From contig JAEYSM010000058.1 in the NCBI GenBank assembly GCA_023434665.1, positions 135,852 to 199,851 on the forward strand: a DNA stretch of 64,000 nucleotides, given 5' to 3'. The DNA is from Bacteroidota bacterium. GTDB lineage: Bacteria; Bacteroidota; Bacteroidia; Bacteroidales; Lentimicrobiaceae. The position numbers and the translations under genes are program-made. Shown piece after piece: positions 43,054 to 51,150 of the stretch. Position 1 is the stretch's first letter; each line of letters opens with the position of its first letter. Below the pieces are notes generated by a model. The model did no database searches. It was not told where the DNA came from and saw only the letters and a program-made list of their open reading frames with translations.

Positions 43054-43830
43054 TCAGCATTCCTTTCCCAGGAAATTGCTAAAAATAGTGCATATTTCTT
43101 CCGGGGCATCGGCGTGAACCCAATGCCCCGCATTTTTTATGGTGGTTAATTGAGCCTGCGGAAAATAATGTTTAATGGTCGGAATATGCTCATCTTTAAT
43201 GTAATCCGATTGCCCTCCTTTTATAAATAATACAGGTTTATCAAAAGTGCCCGATGACTCAATGCCTGAGAAGATATAATCCATATTATTGTTAATGGCA
43301 CTAAGATTCAATCGCCAGTCGAAAGAATTTTTTGTTTTCCTGTACAAACTCTTCATAATAAACTGCCGGGTGCTGTTTCCCATTATCCGGGTCTTTAGTA
43401 GTTCATCAACTTCCTGCCTTGAATGGACACTATCAAAATTTATCGACATCATGGCACTGATGATAGTAAAATGCGAATCTCTGTCAGGATATTTTACCGG
43501 ACTTATATCAACAATAATCAATTTTGAAATTAAATCAGGATGATCAAGTGCAAACTGCATTGCTACTTTCCCTCCCATCGAATGCCCAATTATAATAGGA
43601 TTCTCAAGTCGATGTTCTTCTATAAATTCCAGAAGATCATAGGCCATGGCGTGATAATTAAAAGTAGGACTGTGTGGTGATTGTCCGTGATTCCTCAAAT
43701 CAGGCAACCAAACAGAGAACTTCTCTGCTAATTTTTTCCCATGAGTAACCCAATTATCCGACAGTCCAAAGAGTCCATGTAAAATGATTACCGGGTCACC
43801 ATTACCAAACTGTCGATAAAAAAGCTTCAT
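43054..43830 (-). CDS. Alpha/beta-fold hydrolase (YbfF-like)
   Basis: 258 residues. HGLFGLSDNWVTHGKKL (18-34) is the oxyanion-side motif of YbfF-type esterases; nucleophile elbow GHSMGGK (about 82-88, S84); the acid is probably the Asp in KGGQSDYI; the catalytic His is in NAGHWVHADAPEE near residue 237. It acts on small acyl esters or thioesters; the physiological substrate is unknown. pdxJ lies ten bases upstream on the same strand, so they are co-transcribed. Confidence 0.9.
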   Translation of the reverse strand: MKLFYRQFGNGDPVIILHGLFGLSDNWVTHGKKLAEKFSVWLPDLRNHGQSPHSPTFNYHAMAYDLLEFIEEHRLENPIIIGHSMGGKVAMQFALDHPDLISKLIIVDISPVKYPDRDSHFTIISAMMSINFDSVHSRQEVDELLKTRIMGNSTRQFIMKSLYRKTKNSFDWRLNLSAINNNMDYIFSGIESSGTFDKPVLFIKGGQSDYIKDEHIPTIKHYFPQAQLTTIKNAGHWVHADAPEEICTIFSNFLGKEC

Positions 43831-43840
43831 TTCAGGAATT

Positions 43841-44587
43841 TTATGATTTGTGAAGATTTCCGATCCTTTCAGTTACAACCAGTTCTTTACGATACATCTC
43901 GATGGTTTTGCTCAAACCAAAATAAAGAGCATCAGCTATCAAAGCATGACCAATCGAAACTTCAAGCAAACCCTCAATGCGGGATGCAAAAAAATTCAAG
44001 TTATCAAGATTCAGGTCATGGCCTGCGTTTATTCCCAAATTGGTATCCCTTGCTACTTTTGCAGCATCAACAAAAGGAGCAATCGCCTTTTCCCTGTCAA
44101 TTAAATATTCCGAGGCATAACTTTCAGTATAAAGTTCTACTCTGTCGGTTCCTGTTACTGCAGCGTTTTCAACCATCAAGGGCACAGGATCAACAAATAG
44201 TGAAGTCCTTATTCCGTGCTTTTTGAATTCCTTAATAATATCACTTAAAAAATTCCTATAGGTGATTGTATCCCACCCATGATTAGATGTCAGTGCATCG
44301 GGTGCATCGGGCACTAAAGTCACCTGATGAGGCTTAACTGCTAACACAAGATCAACAAAACGATCCTGTGGATTCCCTTCAATATTGAATTCTGTAGAAA
44401 GTACCGGCTTCAAATCATATACATCCTGATATCTTATATGTCTCTCATCAGGCCGCGGATGAACTGTAATTCCTTGAGCACCGAATTTTTCGCAATCCAA
44501 AGCCACTTTCAATACATCAGGAAGATTACCTCCTCTTGCATTTCTTAAAGTTGCCACTTTATTAATGTTGACACTTAATTTAGTCAT
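43841..44587 (-). CDS. pdxJ: Pyridoxine 5'-phosphate synthase
   Basis: Condenses 1-deoxyxylulose 5-phosphate with 3-amino-2-oxopropyl phosphate to make vitamin B6. 248 residues. NINKVATLRNARGG (7-20) is the PdxJ start motif; GAQGITVHPRPDERHIR (about 35-51) carries the catalytic His/Arg cluster; FNIEGNP and GINAGHDLNLDNL are further signatures. The usual NIDHIATLRN has Lys in place of His here, a small variation. A TAATTTTG -7 element lies at 44610-44617. Confidence 0.94.
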   Translation of the reverse strand: MTKLSVNINKVATLRNARGGNLPDVLKVALDCEKFGAQGITVHPRPDERHIRYQDVYDLKPVLSTEFNIEGNPQDRFVDLVLAVKPHQVTLVPDAPDALTSNHGWDTITYRNFLSDIIKEFKKHGIRTSLFVDPVPLMVENAAVTGTDRVELYTESYASEYLIDREKAIAPFVDAAKVARDTNLGINAGHDLNLDNLNFFASRIEGLLEVSIGHALIADALYFGLSKTIEMYRKELVVTERIGNLHKS

Positions 44588-44609
44588 AATTCACATAATT
44601 TTTATGAAG

Positions 44610-44617
44610 CAAAATTA
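44610..44617 (-). promoter_or_regulatory. -7 promoter element for pdxJ
   Basis: Minus strand TAATTTTG, exact TAnnTTTG, 22 bases before the pdxJ ATG. A -33 element is not clear. Confidence 0.45.
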
Positions 44618-44677
44618 AGAAAGTTAACTGATACCTAACCCAATATAAACCTTTCTCAGGAGTAACCATTTTATTAT

Positions 44678-44685
44678 TACATTTG
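44678..44685 (+). promoter_or_regulatory. -7 promoter element for the CBS gene
   Basis: TACATTTG, exact TAnnTTTG, 28 bases before the ATG at 44714, with TTTC 22 bases upstream as a weak -33. Confidence 0.5.
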
Positions 44686-44713
44686 TTGAACTTCAGTACC
44701 ATTCATATAATTT

Positions 44714-45376
44714 ATGATAGCTAAAGATTTGATTAGTGATACCATAATGCCCCTTCAAACATCCGATACCGGTATAGTTGCCCTTAATTGGATGGAAGAA
44801 TTTAAGGTATCTCATCTGCCAATTGTCAATAATGCCGACTTCCTTGGTCTAATATCTGAGAACGATATCTATACACTTAATAGTTACGAAGAACCATTGG
44901 GCAATCACTCACTGTCACTCAGCAATCCTTATGTGACAGAAAATCAACATGTATATGATATTATACGACAAGTATATGAACAGAAATTAACACTTATACC
45001 TGTTGTGGATGAGAAAAACCATTACCTTGGATCAATCACATTACAATGTCTTACGAAATATTTTGCAAGACTTGCCGCAGTTGATAATCCCGGTGGTATT
45101 ATAGTTCTTGAAATGGGAATCAGAGATTTTGTGCTCAGTGAAATTGCCCGTATTGTTGAGTCAAATGATGCTATAATCCTTAGTCTCTATGTAATGAATC
45201 TACCTGATTCAACTAAAATGCAGGTAACCATTAAAGTCAACAAGATGGATATTGCTCCGATAATTGCAACTTTCAATAGATTCAATTACGATATAAAAGC
45301 ATCTTTCTTTCAAAAAGAATATGACCAAACACTCAATGATCGTTACGACTCATTGATGCGATTCCTTGATATTTAG
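44714..45376 (+). CDS. CBS-pair protein with C-terminal ACT-like domain
   Basis: 220 residues, cytoplasmic. Two CBS domains (about 1-60 with SHLPIVNNADFLGLISENDIY, and about 70-125 with LTLIPVVDEKNHYLGSITLQ) followed by about 90 residues with an ACT-like beta-alpha-beta-beta-alpha-beta pattern (IIVLEMGIRDFVLSEIARIV, MQVTIKVNKMD). CBS pairs bind adenine nucleotides. The protein precedes an Omp85-type gene by five bases, so a link between cell energy state and envelope assembly is possible, but unproven. Confidence 0.82.
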   Translation: MIAKDLISDTIMPLQTSDTGIVALNWMEEFKVSHLPIVNNADFLGLISENDIYTLNSYEEPLGNHSLSLSNPYVTENQHVYDIIRQVYEQKLTLIPVVDEKNHYLGSITLQCLTKYFARLAAVDNPGGIIVLEMGIRDFVLSEIARIVESNDAIILSLYVMNLPDSTKMQVTIKVNKMDIAPIIATFNRFNYDIKASFFQKEYDQTLNDRYDSLMRFLDI

Positions 45377-45381
45377 TATGT

Positions 45382-46929
45382 ATGTCAATTTCCCATAGGC
45401 GTTTCCCTGCAATTCTTTTTGCCGCCTTTATCTGTTTTTTTGCTTCCAATGATTCATTGTATGCTCAAATCACAGATTCTGACACAATCACCAGGAGGAA
45501 TCTTACAGATAAAGGGCATTCAAAAAAGGAGCATGTCATTGAATTTACAGATACAATAAGTTCCACCGTCGACACCCTGATAAGAATCGGAGATATTGTA
45601 ATTGCAGGTAACACAAGAACACATCAATCGATAATTTTAAGAGAAATTACATTCCACGAAGGAGAATTATACCCTTTGAGCAAGCTCAATTCACTAATTG
45701 AAACTTCCATCATAAACCTTAACAAAACCTCCCTTTTTAATTCAGTAATCATCGATTATCAGATATTCAACACGCCTGATGGAGGGAAAACCACACTATT
45801 TGTTATCCTTGTAAAAGAAAGATGGTATTGGTGGATATGGCCTTTGGTTGAACATCCCGACCGAAACTTCAATGATTGGTGGCAACATCAGAATATTGGA
45901 AGACTGTCAGCAGGACTTCATTTTCAACATGAGAACTTTGCAGGGAAGTCCGAGAAACTGAATATCAAAGCCCTGCTGGGTTATCGTACATACCTTGAAG
46001 CAGGCTATGAATGGCCATATCTGAATAAGGCTCATACTTTTGGTCTGGGAATTCTCAGCTCATATTATTCACAAAAAGAGATAAATTACGCTACCGTCGA
46101 TAATGAACTGATTTTCTACCGTGACGACCATAAACTAATGCAACAGGCATTCAGGTTTTCTGTCAGTGCTAAGTACAGACGAGGATTTCATCTTACCAAT
46201 ATCTTCTCGGTTCAATATTCGGGACTTCAATTTAACGATACTGTTATACTGCTGAATCCTATGTTTACCGGTCCACAAACAATTTCTGAAGACCGACAAT
46301 CAGAGCTTAATCCACATTACATTTCACTCTCTTATAATTTTAAAGCGGACTATAGAGACAACCGTTATTATCCTCTTAAAGGATATTATGGAGAATCGGA
46401 ACTTTCGTATATATCAGGAATCAACTATAATTTTTCACAACAAAGTATCAGAATTTCTCTTCGAGGATATTTACCTTTAGCACAATGGCTATTTGGTGCA
46501 GCTGAAATAACTTCAAAATTCTCTAATCCGGAGGAAGTTCCCTATTATTTGCTGAATGCTCTGGGTTATGACAGGGAATTTGTGAGAGGATATGAATACA
46601 ATGTTATTGAGGGTCAACATTATTCACTCTTTAAGTCACATTTAAAGGCTAGATTCGTTCAAACTACTTTGAAAATTCCCTGGCTGAAAGCCGAAAAGTT
46701 CAATAACATTCCATTAAATCTATATACAGGACCACATTTTGATTATGGGATTGCATATCCGGTCATAAGCGAAGTGAACAGAAATTCCTTTCAGGGTAAA
46801 CCACTTATTGGAGTTGGTGCGGGAATAGATCTGGTAAGTTATTATGATAAGGTTTTTCGGTTTGAATACTCATACAACCTGAGTAAAAACAAAGGCGGCC
46901 TGTTTATCCATTTCATTGCAATGATTTGA
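45382..46929 (+). CDS. Omp85-family outer membrane protein, single POTRA (BamA/TamA-like)
   Basis: 515 residues. Signal peptide (1-28, ending LYAQ); a polar stretch; one recognisable POTRA domain (about 65-145, IRIGDIVIAGNTRTHQSII and ILREITFHEGEL); then a 16-strand-like barrel (about 165-515) with GYDREFVRGYEYNVIEGQ as the conserved Omp85 RGY loop and a C-terminal strand ending in FIHFIAMI. It is smaller than the BamA at 20.9 kb, which has about five POTRA domains. It is probably not BamA itself but a specialised insertase or export protein. It forms an operon with the CBS gene. Confidence 0.85.
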   Translation: MSISHRRFPAILFAAFICFFASNDSLYAQITDSDTITRRNLTDKGHSKKEHVIEFTDTISSTVDTLIRIGDIVIAGNTRTHQSIILREITFHEGELYPLSKLNSLIETSIINLNKTSLFNSVIIDYQIFNTPDGGKTTLFVILVKERWYWWIWPLVEHPDRNFNDWWQHQNIGRLSAGLHFQHENFAGKSEKLNIKALLGYRTYLEAGYEWPYLNKAHTFGLGILSSYYSQKEINYATVDNELIFYRDDHKLMQQAFRFSVSAKYRRGFHLTNIFSVQYSGLQFNDTVILLNPMFTGPQTISEDRQSELNPHYISLSYNFKADYRDNRYYPLKGYYGESELSYISGINYNFSQQSIRISLRGYLPLAQWLFGAAEITSKFSNPEEVPYYLLNALGYDREFVRGYEYNVIEGQHYSLFKSHLKARFVQTTLKIPWLKAEKFNNIPLNLYTGPHFDYGIAYPVISEVNRNSFQGKPLIGVGAGIDLVSYYDKVFRFEYSYNLSKNKGGLFIHFIAMI

Positions 46930-46955
46930 TTTATTGGTGCTTCAAGAGCTGTTTC

Positions 46956-47834
46956 CTACATCTCATATCCAAACCGCTTAAGTTGCTGAGAATCGTCCCT
47001 CCAGTCTTTACTAACCTTTACACGAAGTTCCAAATATACTTTGGCTTCAATAAACTCTTCAATGTCTTTGCGGGCAGCCATTCCAAGTCCCTTGATTGAC
47101 TTTCCCTGATGTCCGATAATTATGGCTTTCTGAGATTCACGTGCAACATATATGGTTGAAGCAATATGTGTTATGTTCTCCTTCTCCTTATACTCATCAA
47201 CCGATACCTCAACGGAGTATGGTATCTCCTGTTTATAATATAGAAGAATTTTCTCACGTATAATCTCAGATACAAAGAACCTCATCGAACGATCAGTCAA
47301 CTCATCCTTTGGATAATAAGGAGGTGATACAGGTAACTTGTCAACCAGAGTATCAAATAACCTGTCAAGATTAAACTTGTGAAGGGCTGAAACAGGAATA
47401 ATCACTGCACCAGGCATTTTCTCTTCCCATTCCTTTACCTGCAGCAGAGCCTGCTCCTGTGTCTGTAGGTCAACCTTGTTTACAGCAACAATGACAGGTT
47501 TTCCTGATGAGTTTATTTTAGCCAGGTACTCATCCTGCAATTGATCCTGTGATTTTTCGGTTACAAGAAGAAAAATATCTGCATCTTCAAAAGCAGAATG
47601 TACAAACTTCATCATCGATTCATGAAGTTTATAGTGAGGTTTTACAATACCGGGGGTGTCGGAATACACGATCTGGAAATCTTCACCGTTCACAATTCCC
47701 ATGATCCTATGCCGGGTGGTTTGTGCTTTAGACGTTATAATCGACAACTTTTCGCCCACTAAAGCGTTCATTAATGTAGACTTACCTGCATTAGGCAGAC
47801 CGATAATATTGACAAAACCCGACTTGTGTTCCAT
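46956..47834 (-). CDS. era: GTPase Era
   Basis: Ribosome-assembly GTPase binding the 3' end of 16S rRNA. 292 residues from the ATG at 47834. G1 GLPNAGKST (about 13-21), G3 DTPGIVKP, G4 NKVD, and a C-terminal KH domain (VKVSKDWRDDSQQLKRFGYEM at the very end) are all present. An upstream extension of the frame to 48077 would run antisense across the tRNA gene, so it is rejected. The gene diverges from the initiator tRNA, whose -33 element starts 25 bases from the era ATG, and from der. Confidence 0.95.
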   Translation of the reverse strand: MEHKSGFVNIIGLPNAGKSTLMNALVGEKLSIITSKAQTTRHRIMGIVNGEDFQIVYSDTPGIVKPHYKLHESMMKFVHSAFEDADIFLLVTEKSQDQLQDEYLAKINSSGKPVIVAVNKVDLQTQEQALLQVKEWEEKMPGAVIIPVSALHKFNLDRLFDTLVDKLPVSPPYYPKDELTDRSMRFFVSEIIREKILLYYKQEIPYSVEVSVDEYKEKENITHIASTIYVARESQKAIIIGHQGKSIKGLGMAARKDIEEFIEAKVYLELRVKVSKDWRDDSQQLKRFGYEM

Positions 47835-47858
47835 AAAAATAAAAATAAACTTAAAATA

Positions 47859-47890
47859 TTTGCCAGCAAAGAAACAAAATATTATCTTTG
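47859..47890 (+). promoter_or_regulatory. Promoter for the initiator tRNA
   Basis: TTTG (47859-47862), 20 bases, TATCTTTG (47883-47890): both elements are exact matches to the Bacteroidota consensus with ideal spacing, the best promoter in the window. The tRNA begins 36 bases after the -7 element. Confidence 0.8.
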
Positions 47891-47925
47891 CACTCTCAAA
47901 TAAACAAACAGAACGCAAAACATAC

Positions 47926-47997
<72 letters not shown>

Positions 47998-48005
47998 CTA
48001 AATTT

Positions 48006-48033
48006 AAAAGCCTTGATATTCAAGGCTTTTTTT
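48006..48033 (+). terminator. Rho-independent terminator after the tRNA
   Basis: Eleven-base-pair stem (48006-48016 with 48020-48030), three-base loop, continuing T-run. It makes the tRNA a single-gene transcript. Confidence 0.87.
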
Positions 48034-48172
48034 GTATTAGCATAGTCTTCGCTGGAAGTAAATTGCACAGCATTCAATAGGTTATCCGGTTTTATGCGTC
48101 ATTTATAAAGTACGACGCTTGTAAAACATAAACTAAAAGACAGTGCTATAGTATTAAAAGAAGAAATAAATT

Positions 48173-49477
48173 ATGTCGAATTTGGTAGCCATTGTAGGCA
48201 GACCTAACGTTGGTAAGTCTACATTATTTAACCGCCTTACCGGCGAAAGAAATGCAATTGTTGATCCAACCGCCGGTGTTACCCGCGACCGCCATTATGG
48301 AATTTCGGACTGGAATGGTGTTGAATTTTCAATTATCGATACAGGAGGTTTAGTAGTTGGTAGCGATGATGTTTTTGAAGATGCCATTCGTCGTCAGGCC
48401 GAACTTGCAATTGAGGAAGCTGATGTAATAGTTTTCATGGTGGATGGCAAAGAAGGACTGTCTCCTCTCGATGAAGAAGTTGCCAATTTGTTACGACGCT
48501 CAACCAGGAAAGTCTATCTTGTGGTCAATAAAGTGGACAATGCTCAAAGAGCCTCCGAAACATCAGAGTTCTATGCACTCGGCTTCGAAAGTTATTGGGA
48601 AATATCAGCTATTAATGGAAGTGGCACAGGCGAGTTACTTGATGATCTGATAAAAGAATTCGAGAATCCAACCATTGAAGAATTACCTGATCTGCCAAAA
48701 ATTGCATTTGTTGGTCGCCCTAATGTTGGAAAGTCCTCTATGATAAATGCGCTATTAGGTGACGAACGAAATATTGTTACTCCAATTCCAGGAACTACCC
48801 GCGATACCATTTATACTCGTTATAATAGCTTTGGATTCGACTTTTTACTTGTAGATACAGCAGGCTTAAGGAAAAAAGGCAAAGTAACCGACAATATCGA
48901 GTTTTACTCTGTCATGCGGTCGGTCAGAGCAATTGAGAATGCTGATGTATGTGTTCTTATGCTTGATGCCACTCAGGGTTTGGAAAGTCAGGATCTCAAT
49001 ATCTTCGGACTAGCACAAAAGAACCACAAAGGAGTAGTTATCGTTGTAAATAAATGGGATCTTATTGAAAAAGAAACCAATACCCATAAGGAATTCGAAG
49101 AACTAATCAGAAGGCGTATTGCTCCTTTTAGTGATGTCCCAATAATTTTTACTTCTGTCATCAATAAGCAAAGGATTCACAAAACTCTTGAAACAGCAAA
49201 TAAAGTATTCAAGAACAGAACAAAAAGCATCAGCACTTCCAAACTTATGGATTTTATGATGCCAATAATTAATGACAATCCTCCTCCTGCAGTAAAGGGA
49301 AAATACATTAAGATCAAATACATCACTCAGCTTAAACTTGCCTATCCTTCATTCGTCTTCTTCTGCAATCTTCCACAGTATGTAACAGAATCTTACAGAA
49401 GATTCCTCGAAAACAAGTTACGTCAGGAATTTGATTTTACAGGAGTGCCTATCAACATCTACTTCCGTCAAAAATAG
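48173..49477 (+). CDS. der: GTPase Der (EngA)
   Basis: Essential 50S assembly GTPase with two tandem G domains. 434 residues, normal length. First domain: GRPNVGKST (8-16), DTGG, NKVDNAQ. Second domain: GRPNVGKSSMIN (about 181-192), DTAGLRKKG, NKWDL. The C-terminal KH-like domain (about 350-434) contains NDNPPPAVKGKYIKIKYITQ. It lies 173 bases after the tRNA on the same strand, but a terminator separates them. Confidence 0.97.
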   Translation: MSNLVAIVGRPNVGKSTLFNRLTGERNAIVDPTAGVTRDRHYGISDWNGVEFSIIDTGGLVVGSDDVFEDAIRRQAELAIEEADVIVFMVDGKEGLSPLDEEVANLLRRSTRKVYLVVNKVDNAQRASETSEFYALGFESYWEISAINGSGTGELLDDLIKEFENPTIEELPDLPKIAFVGRPNVGKSSMINALLGDERNIVTPIPGTTRDTIYTRYNSFGFDFLLVDTAGLRKKGKVTDNIEFYSVMRSVRAIENADVCVLMLDATQGLESQDLNIFGLAQKNHKGVVIVVNKWDLIEKETNTHKEFEELIRRRIAPFSDVPIIFTSVINKQRIHKTLETANKVFKNRTKSISTSKLMDFMMPIINDNPPPAVKGKYIKIKYITQLKLAYPSFVFFCNLPQYVTESYRRFLENKLRQEFDFTGVPINIYFRQK

Positions 49478-49510
49478 CAACATGAGTGTTTAATCTCCAA
49501 ACAGTTTGTT

Positions 49511-49912
49511 ATGGAAGGTGAGGTAAGGATAGATAAATGGTTATGGTGTGTCAGGCTCTTCAAAACCAGAAATCTGGCAATAGAAGCCTGCAAAGGAGGT
49601 AAGGTTAAAATTGACGGTAATGCCGTAAAGCCTTCGCGTGTAGTAAAAACAGACGACATCATCCATCTTGCCCAGGGACCTCTTAATCGGGTTCTAAAGG
49701 TCAAGCAGCTTCTTCACAACAGAGTATCAGCCAAATTGGTAAACGATTATCTTGAAGATTTAACTCCACCTGAGGAATATGAAAGAATTGAGTTCATGAA
49801 GGAGTTTAATGCTGAGTATCGTGAACGTGGTTTAGGTCGCCCCACCAAAAAAGATCGTCGTATTATCGACAGAATAAAGAAGGGGCCGATAAGACCCGAT
49901 TCAGGAAACTGA
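49511..49912 (+). CDS. S4-domain RNA-binding protein (Hsp15-like)
   Basis: 133 residues. S4 domain at 4-65: VRIDKWLWCVRLFKTRNLA and CKGGKVKIDGNAVKPSRVV match the Hsp15/HslR group, which rescues stalled 50S subunits carrying peptidyl-tRNA. The basic C-terminal tail (RERGLGRPTKKDRRIIDRIK) fits RNA binding. It follows der by 33 bases and probably shares its transcript. Its 3' end overlaps the convergent methyltransferase gene by 12 bases. Confidence 0.87.
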   Translation: MEGEVRIDKWLWCVRLFKTRNLAIEACKGGKVKIDGNAVKPSRVVKTDDIIHLAQGPLNRVLKVKQLLHNRVSAKLVNDYLEDLTPPEEYERIEFMKEFNAEYRERGLGRPTKKDRRIIDRIKKGPIRPDSGN

Positions 49913-51088
49913 CAATACCAATCCTTTCAGGTACTCCCCTTCCGGATGAAAAATACTTATTGGATGATCTGCCGAATGACCCAAATGATGTAAAATCTTC
50001 ACGTCTCTTCCCGCTTCCAGTGCCGAAGCCATTACCATCGATGTAAACTGTTCATTGCTGATTGCCTGGGAACAGCTAAAAGTGAAAAGTAAACCACCTT
50101 GCTTTATCTTCCTGATTGCTGTAGCATTTATAAACTTATATCCTTGTATTGCTTTATGTCTGTCGGCTTGACGTTTAGCAAAAGCAGGCGGATCAAGTAC
50201 AACAATATCAAAATCCCCTTCCATTTGAGGTAACCATATTTTAGCATCCGCTACAACTGATTCATGGTTACTTTTTGAAATATTATTAAGTTCCAGGTTC
50301 TTTTCTAGAGTGTCCATAGCTCTTTGAGACGCATCGAGTGAAGTAACATGAGTTGCCCCTGAATTTAGAGCATAAATACTAAAGCCACCTGAGTAAGAGA
50401 ATACATTCAATACTTTCCTGCCCTTTGAATACTTTCCAAGAAGAAACCTGTTGTCACGTTGATCCAGAAAAAACCCTGTTTTCTGTCCTTCTTTGAAATC
50501 TATTAAAAACAAGTGATTGTTTTCTTTTATTGTAACATCCTCTACATTGCCATACAAAAATGAATTGCCATCAGATGAGTAGCCTGATTTAGCAAGCGTT
50601 TCTTTACTTTTGTCATAAACAGCAACTAGACGATTGCCATACAATTTCCTCAAAGCATCAGCAATCTCATGTCTCAATATAAAAATCCCGGTGCTATGTG
50701 CCTGTACTACAGCCACGCCATTATAATAATCCACAATAAGGCCGGGAAGACCATCAGCTTCACTAAAACATAATCTGTAAGCATTACTTTCAGCATTATC
50801 CTCAAAGCCAAGCCTTCTACGCAGTTCCAATGCCCTACTGAGCTTCTGGAATATAAAATCTTCGGGAAGAAACCGGGGCCCAAACCACAAAATTTTTACA
50901 GCAATCGATCCAGTACCTGCAATTCCTGTGGCCAGATAATTGCCCTTGTAATCTGTTAAATCAACCATATCACCATCAACCACTTTTCCGTCAACCCTGT
51001 CGATAGCGCCCGAGAATACCCAGGGGTGAAACCTTTTTACTGAATCTTCACGACCCTTGCTTAAATAAACAACTGCTCTTTTTTGCAT
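49901..51088 (-). CDS. Class I SAM-dependent rRNA methyltransferase, RlmI-like
   Basis: 395 residues. N-terminal PUA domain (about 1-75, AVVYLSKGREDSVKRFHPWV); a linker domain; then the Rossmann methyltransferase (about 190-395) with GQKTGFFLDQRDNR (about 200-213), the SAM-binding VLNVFSYSGGFSIYAL and the catalytic VVLDPPAFAK, hallmarks of the RlmI (23S rRNA m5C1962) family. The ATG lies four bases after a TACTTTTG promoter-like element, so the message may be leaderless. Its stop lies inside the S4-domain gene. Confidence 0.9.
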   Translation of the reverse strand: MQKRAVVYLSKGREDSVKRFHPWVFSGAIDRVDGKVVDGDMVDLTDYKGNYLATGIAGTGSIAVKILWFGPRFLPEDFIFQKLSRALELRRRLGFEDNAESNAYRLCFSEADGLPGLIVDYYNGVAVVQAHSTGIFILRHEIADALRKLYGNRLVAVYDKSKETLAKSGYSSDGNSFLYGNVEDVTIKENNHLFLIDFKEGQKTGFFLDQRDNRFLLGKYSKGRKVLNVFSYSGGFSIYALNSGATHVTSLDASQRAMDTLEKNLELNNISKSNHESVVADAKIWLPQMEGDFDIVVLDPPAFAKRQADRHKAIQGYKFINATAIRKIKQGGLLFTFSCSQAISNEQFTSMVMASALEAGRDVKILHHLGHSADHPISIFHPEGEYLKGLVLSVS

Positions 51089-51092
51089 TCAA

Positions 51093-51100
51093 CAAAAGTA
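51093..51100 (-). promoter_or_regulatory. -7 promoter element for the rlmI-like gene
   Basis: Minus strand TACTTTTG, exact TAnnTTTG, four bases before the ATG. The same arrangement is seen at tilS. Confidence 0.45.
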
Positions 51101-51150
51101 GCATACATTAAGCAGTTTATGTTAATTTTACACATCAAAACTCTCATAGA

